In this document: positions 6,778 to 6,975 of the stretch, in pieces
How positions within the stretch are numbered: the first letter of the stretch is position 1
Layout of the letters: every line of letters starts with the position of its first letter
Assembly: GCF_946187255.1 (NCBI RefSeq)
Contig: NZ_CAMHRZ010000177.1
Coordinates: 1-6,975, forward strand
Direction of reading: 5' to 3'
Length of the DNA stretch: 6,975 bases
Origin: an uncultured Ruminococcus sp.
GTDB lineage: Bacteria; Bacillota; Clostridia; Oscillospirales; Ruminococcaceae
Notes under the pieces: model-generated
What the model was told of the DNA's origin: nothing
Database searches by the model: none
Seen by the model: only the letters and a program-made list of their open reading frames with translations
Translations under genes and position numbers: made by a program

Positions 6778-6806
6778 ATTATACCATAGTTTTTCGCAAA
6801 TGTAAA
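6778..6806 (-). promoter_or_regulatory. Sigma-70-type promoter for the minus-strand operon
   Basis: Read on the minus strand: TTTACA (-35, 6806-6801), a 17-base spacer, then TATAAT (-10, 6783-6778). The -10 is preceded by TGG, an extended -10. One mismatch to consensus at -35, a perfect -10 and ideal spacing make this the best promoter in the window. Transcription should begin near 6771 and cover all three minus-strand genes. Confidence 0.85.
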
Positions 6807-6816
6807 GATGCTGTGT

Positions 6817-6826
6817 ACAGATCTGT
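6817..6826. promoter_or_regulatory. 10-bp palindrome upstream of the operon promoter
   Basis: ACAGATCTGT is a perfect palindrome about 11 bases upstream of the -35 box. The position would suit an activator or other regulator site, but a 10-bp palindrome can occur by chance and no known operator is recognised. Confidence 0.25.
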
Positions 6827-6849
6827 CCGCATCCCCGTGAGCTGCCGGT

Positions 6850-6882
6850 GCGCTGACAACTCAAAAGGGTACCGAGAAACAA
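6850..6882. repeat. 33-nt direct repeat, copy 1
   Basis: This copy matches 6941-6973 at 30 of 33 positions, and the last 19 bases (AAAGGGTACCGAGAAACAA) are identical. It lies in non-coding DNA upstream of the minus-strand operon promoter. No inverted-repeat ends or coding sense are apparent in it, apart from the GGTACC palindrome at its centre. Confidence 0.8.
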
Positions 6883-6940
6883 TTTTAGCTTCACATTTTC
6901 GCCTGTGACGTGACCACCCCTCCGGCGTTAGGACACACCC

Positions 6941-6973
6941 GCGTTGACAGCTCCAAAGGGTACCGAGAAACAA
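6941..6973. repeat. 33-nt direct repeat, copy 2 (at window edge)
   Basis: This is the second copy, offset exactly 91 bp from the first. The differences are C/T at 6853/6944, A/G at 6859/6950 and A/C at 6863/6954. The 58 bases between the copies do not clearly resemble the sequence before copy 1, so this is not a simple 91-bp tandem repeat. Further copies could lie to the right of the window. The gene-free stretch from 6807 to the end contains only this pair and the palindrome. Confidence 0.8.
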
Positions 6974-6975
6974 AT

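Noticed and set aside
6779..6973. 64-codon minus-strand reading frame across the repeats and promoter
   Set aside because: It covers the -35 box, its composition (many Arg, Cys, His) is unlike the real genes here, it has no ribosome-binding site within view, and parts of it are just the translated repeat.
6850..6975. CRISPR array
   Set aside because: There are only two imperfect copies, a 58-base gap that is long for a spacer, and no cas genes in the window.

Overview
The window looks like chromosomal DNA of a cellulosome-forming Ruminococcus (Firmicutes, Clostridia), most like R. albus. The main evidence is two C-terminal type I dockerin modules with the D-x-N-x-D-G...N/T-V-T-D loops and 'AHxKGIK' helices typical of ruminococcal dockerins. 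A Firmicutes YqeG homologue and strong GGAGG/AGGAG ribosome-binding sites fit this. The species is an inference; no rRNA or other marker is present.

Left part, plus strand (1-1540): the 3' end of an amidohydrolase-family gene overlaps by one base (TGATG) rsmI, the 16S rRNA C1402 2'-O-methyltransferase.

Middle, plus strand (about 1558-5083): a tandem cluster of three exported transglutaminase-like (Cys-His-Asp) proteins. The first copy (1594-2829) is broken. Its expected start reads ATA, an in-frame TAG closes it at the end of the signal peptide, the catalytic Cys is Ser, and the first dockerin calcium loop is degenerate. The second (2890-4029) is an intact secreted transglutaminase-like protein with a dockerin, so probably a cellulosome component. 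The third (4043-5083), only 13 bp downstream, is a lipoprotein with the same catalytic fold and no dockerin, so probably membrane-anchored. The set could place related Cys-His-Asp enzymes both on the cellulosome and on the cell membrane; their substrates are unknown.

A perfect 11-bp hairpin (5090-5120) separates this cluster from a convergent minus-strand operon. Read from the right, the operon has an extended -10 promoter (6778-6806), a yqeG-type HAD phosphatase (6709-6209), a 63-residue protein that may have an Sm-like fold (6170-5979), and an endonuclease IV-like TIM-barrel protein (5979-5125). The last two overlap by one base.

Right edge (6807-6975): no gene. It holds a 10-bp palindrome and two copies of a 33-nt imperfect direct repeat, 91 bp apart, the second ending at the window edge.
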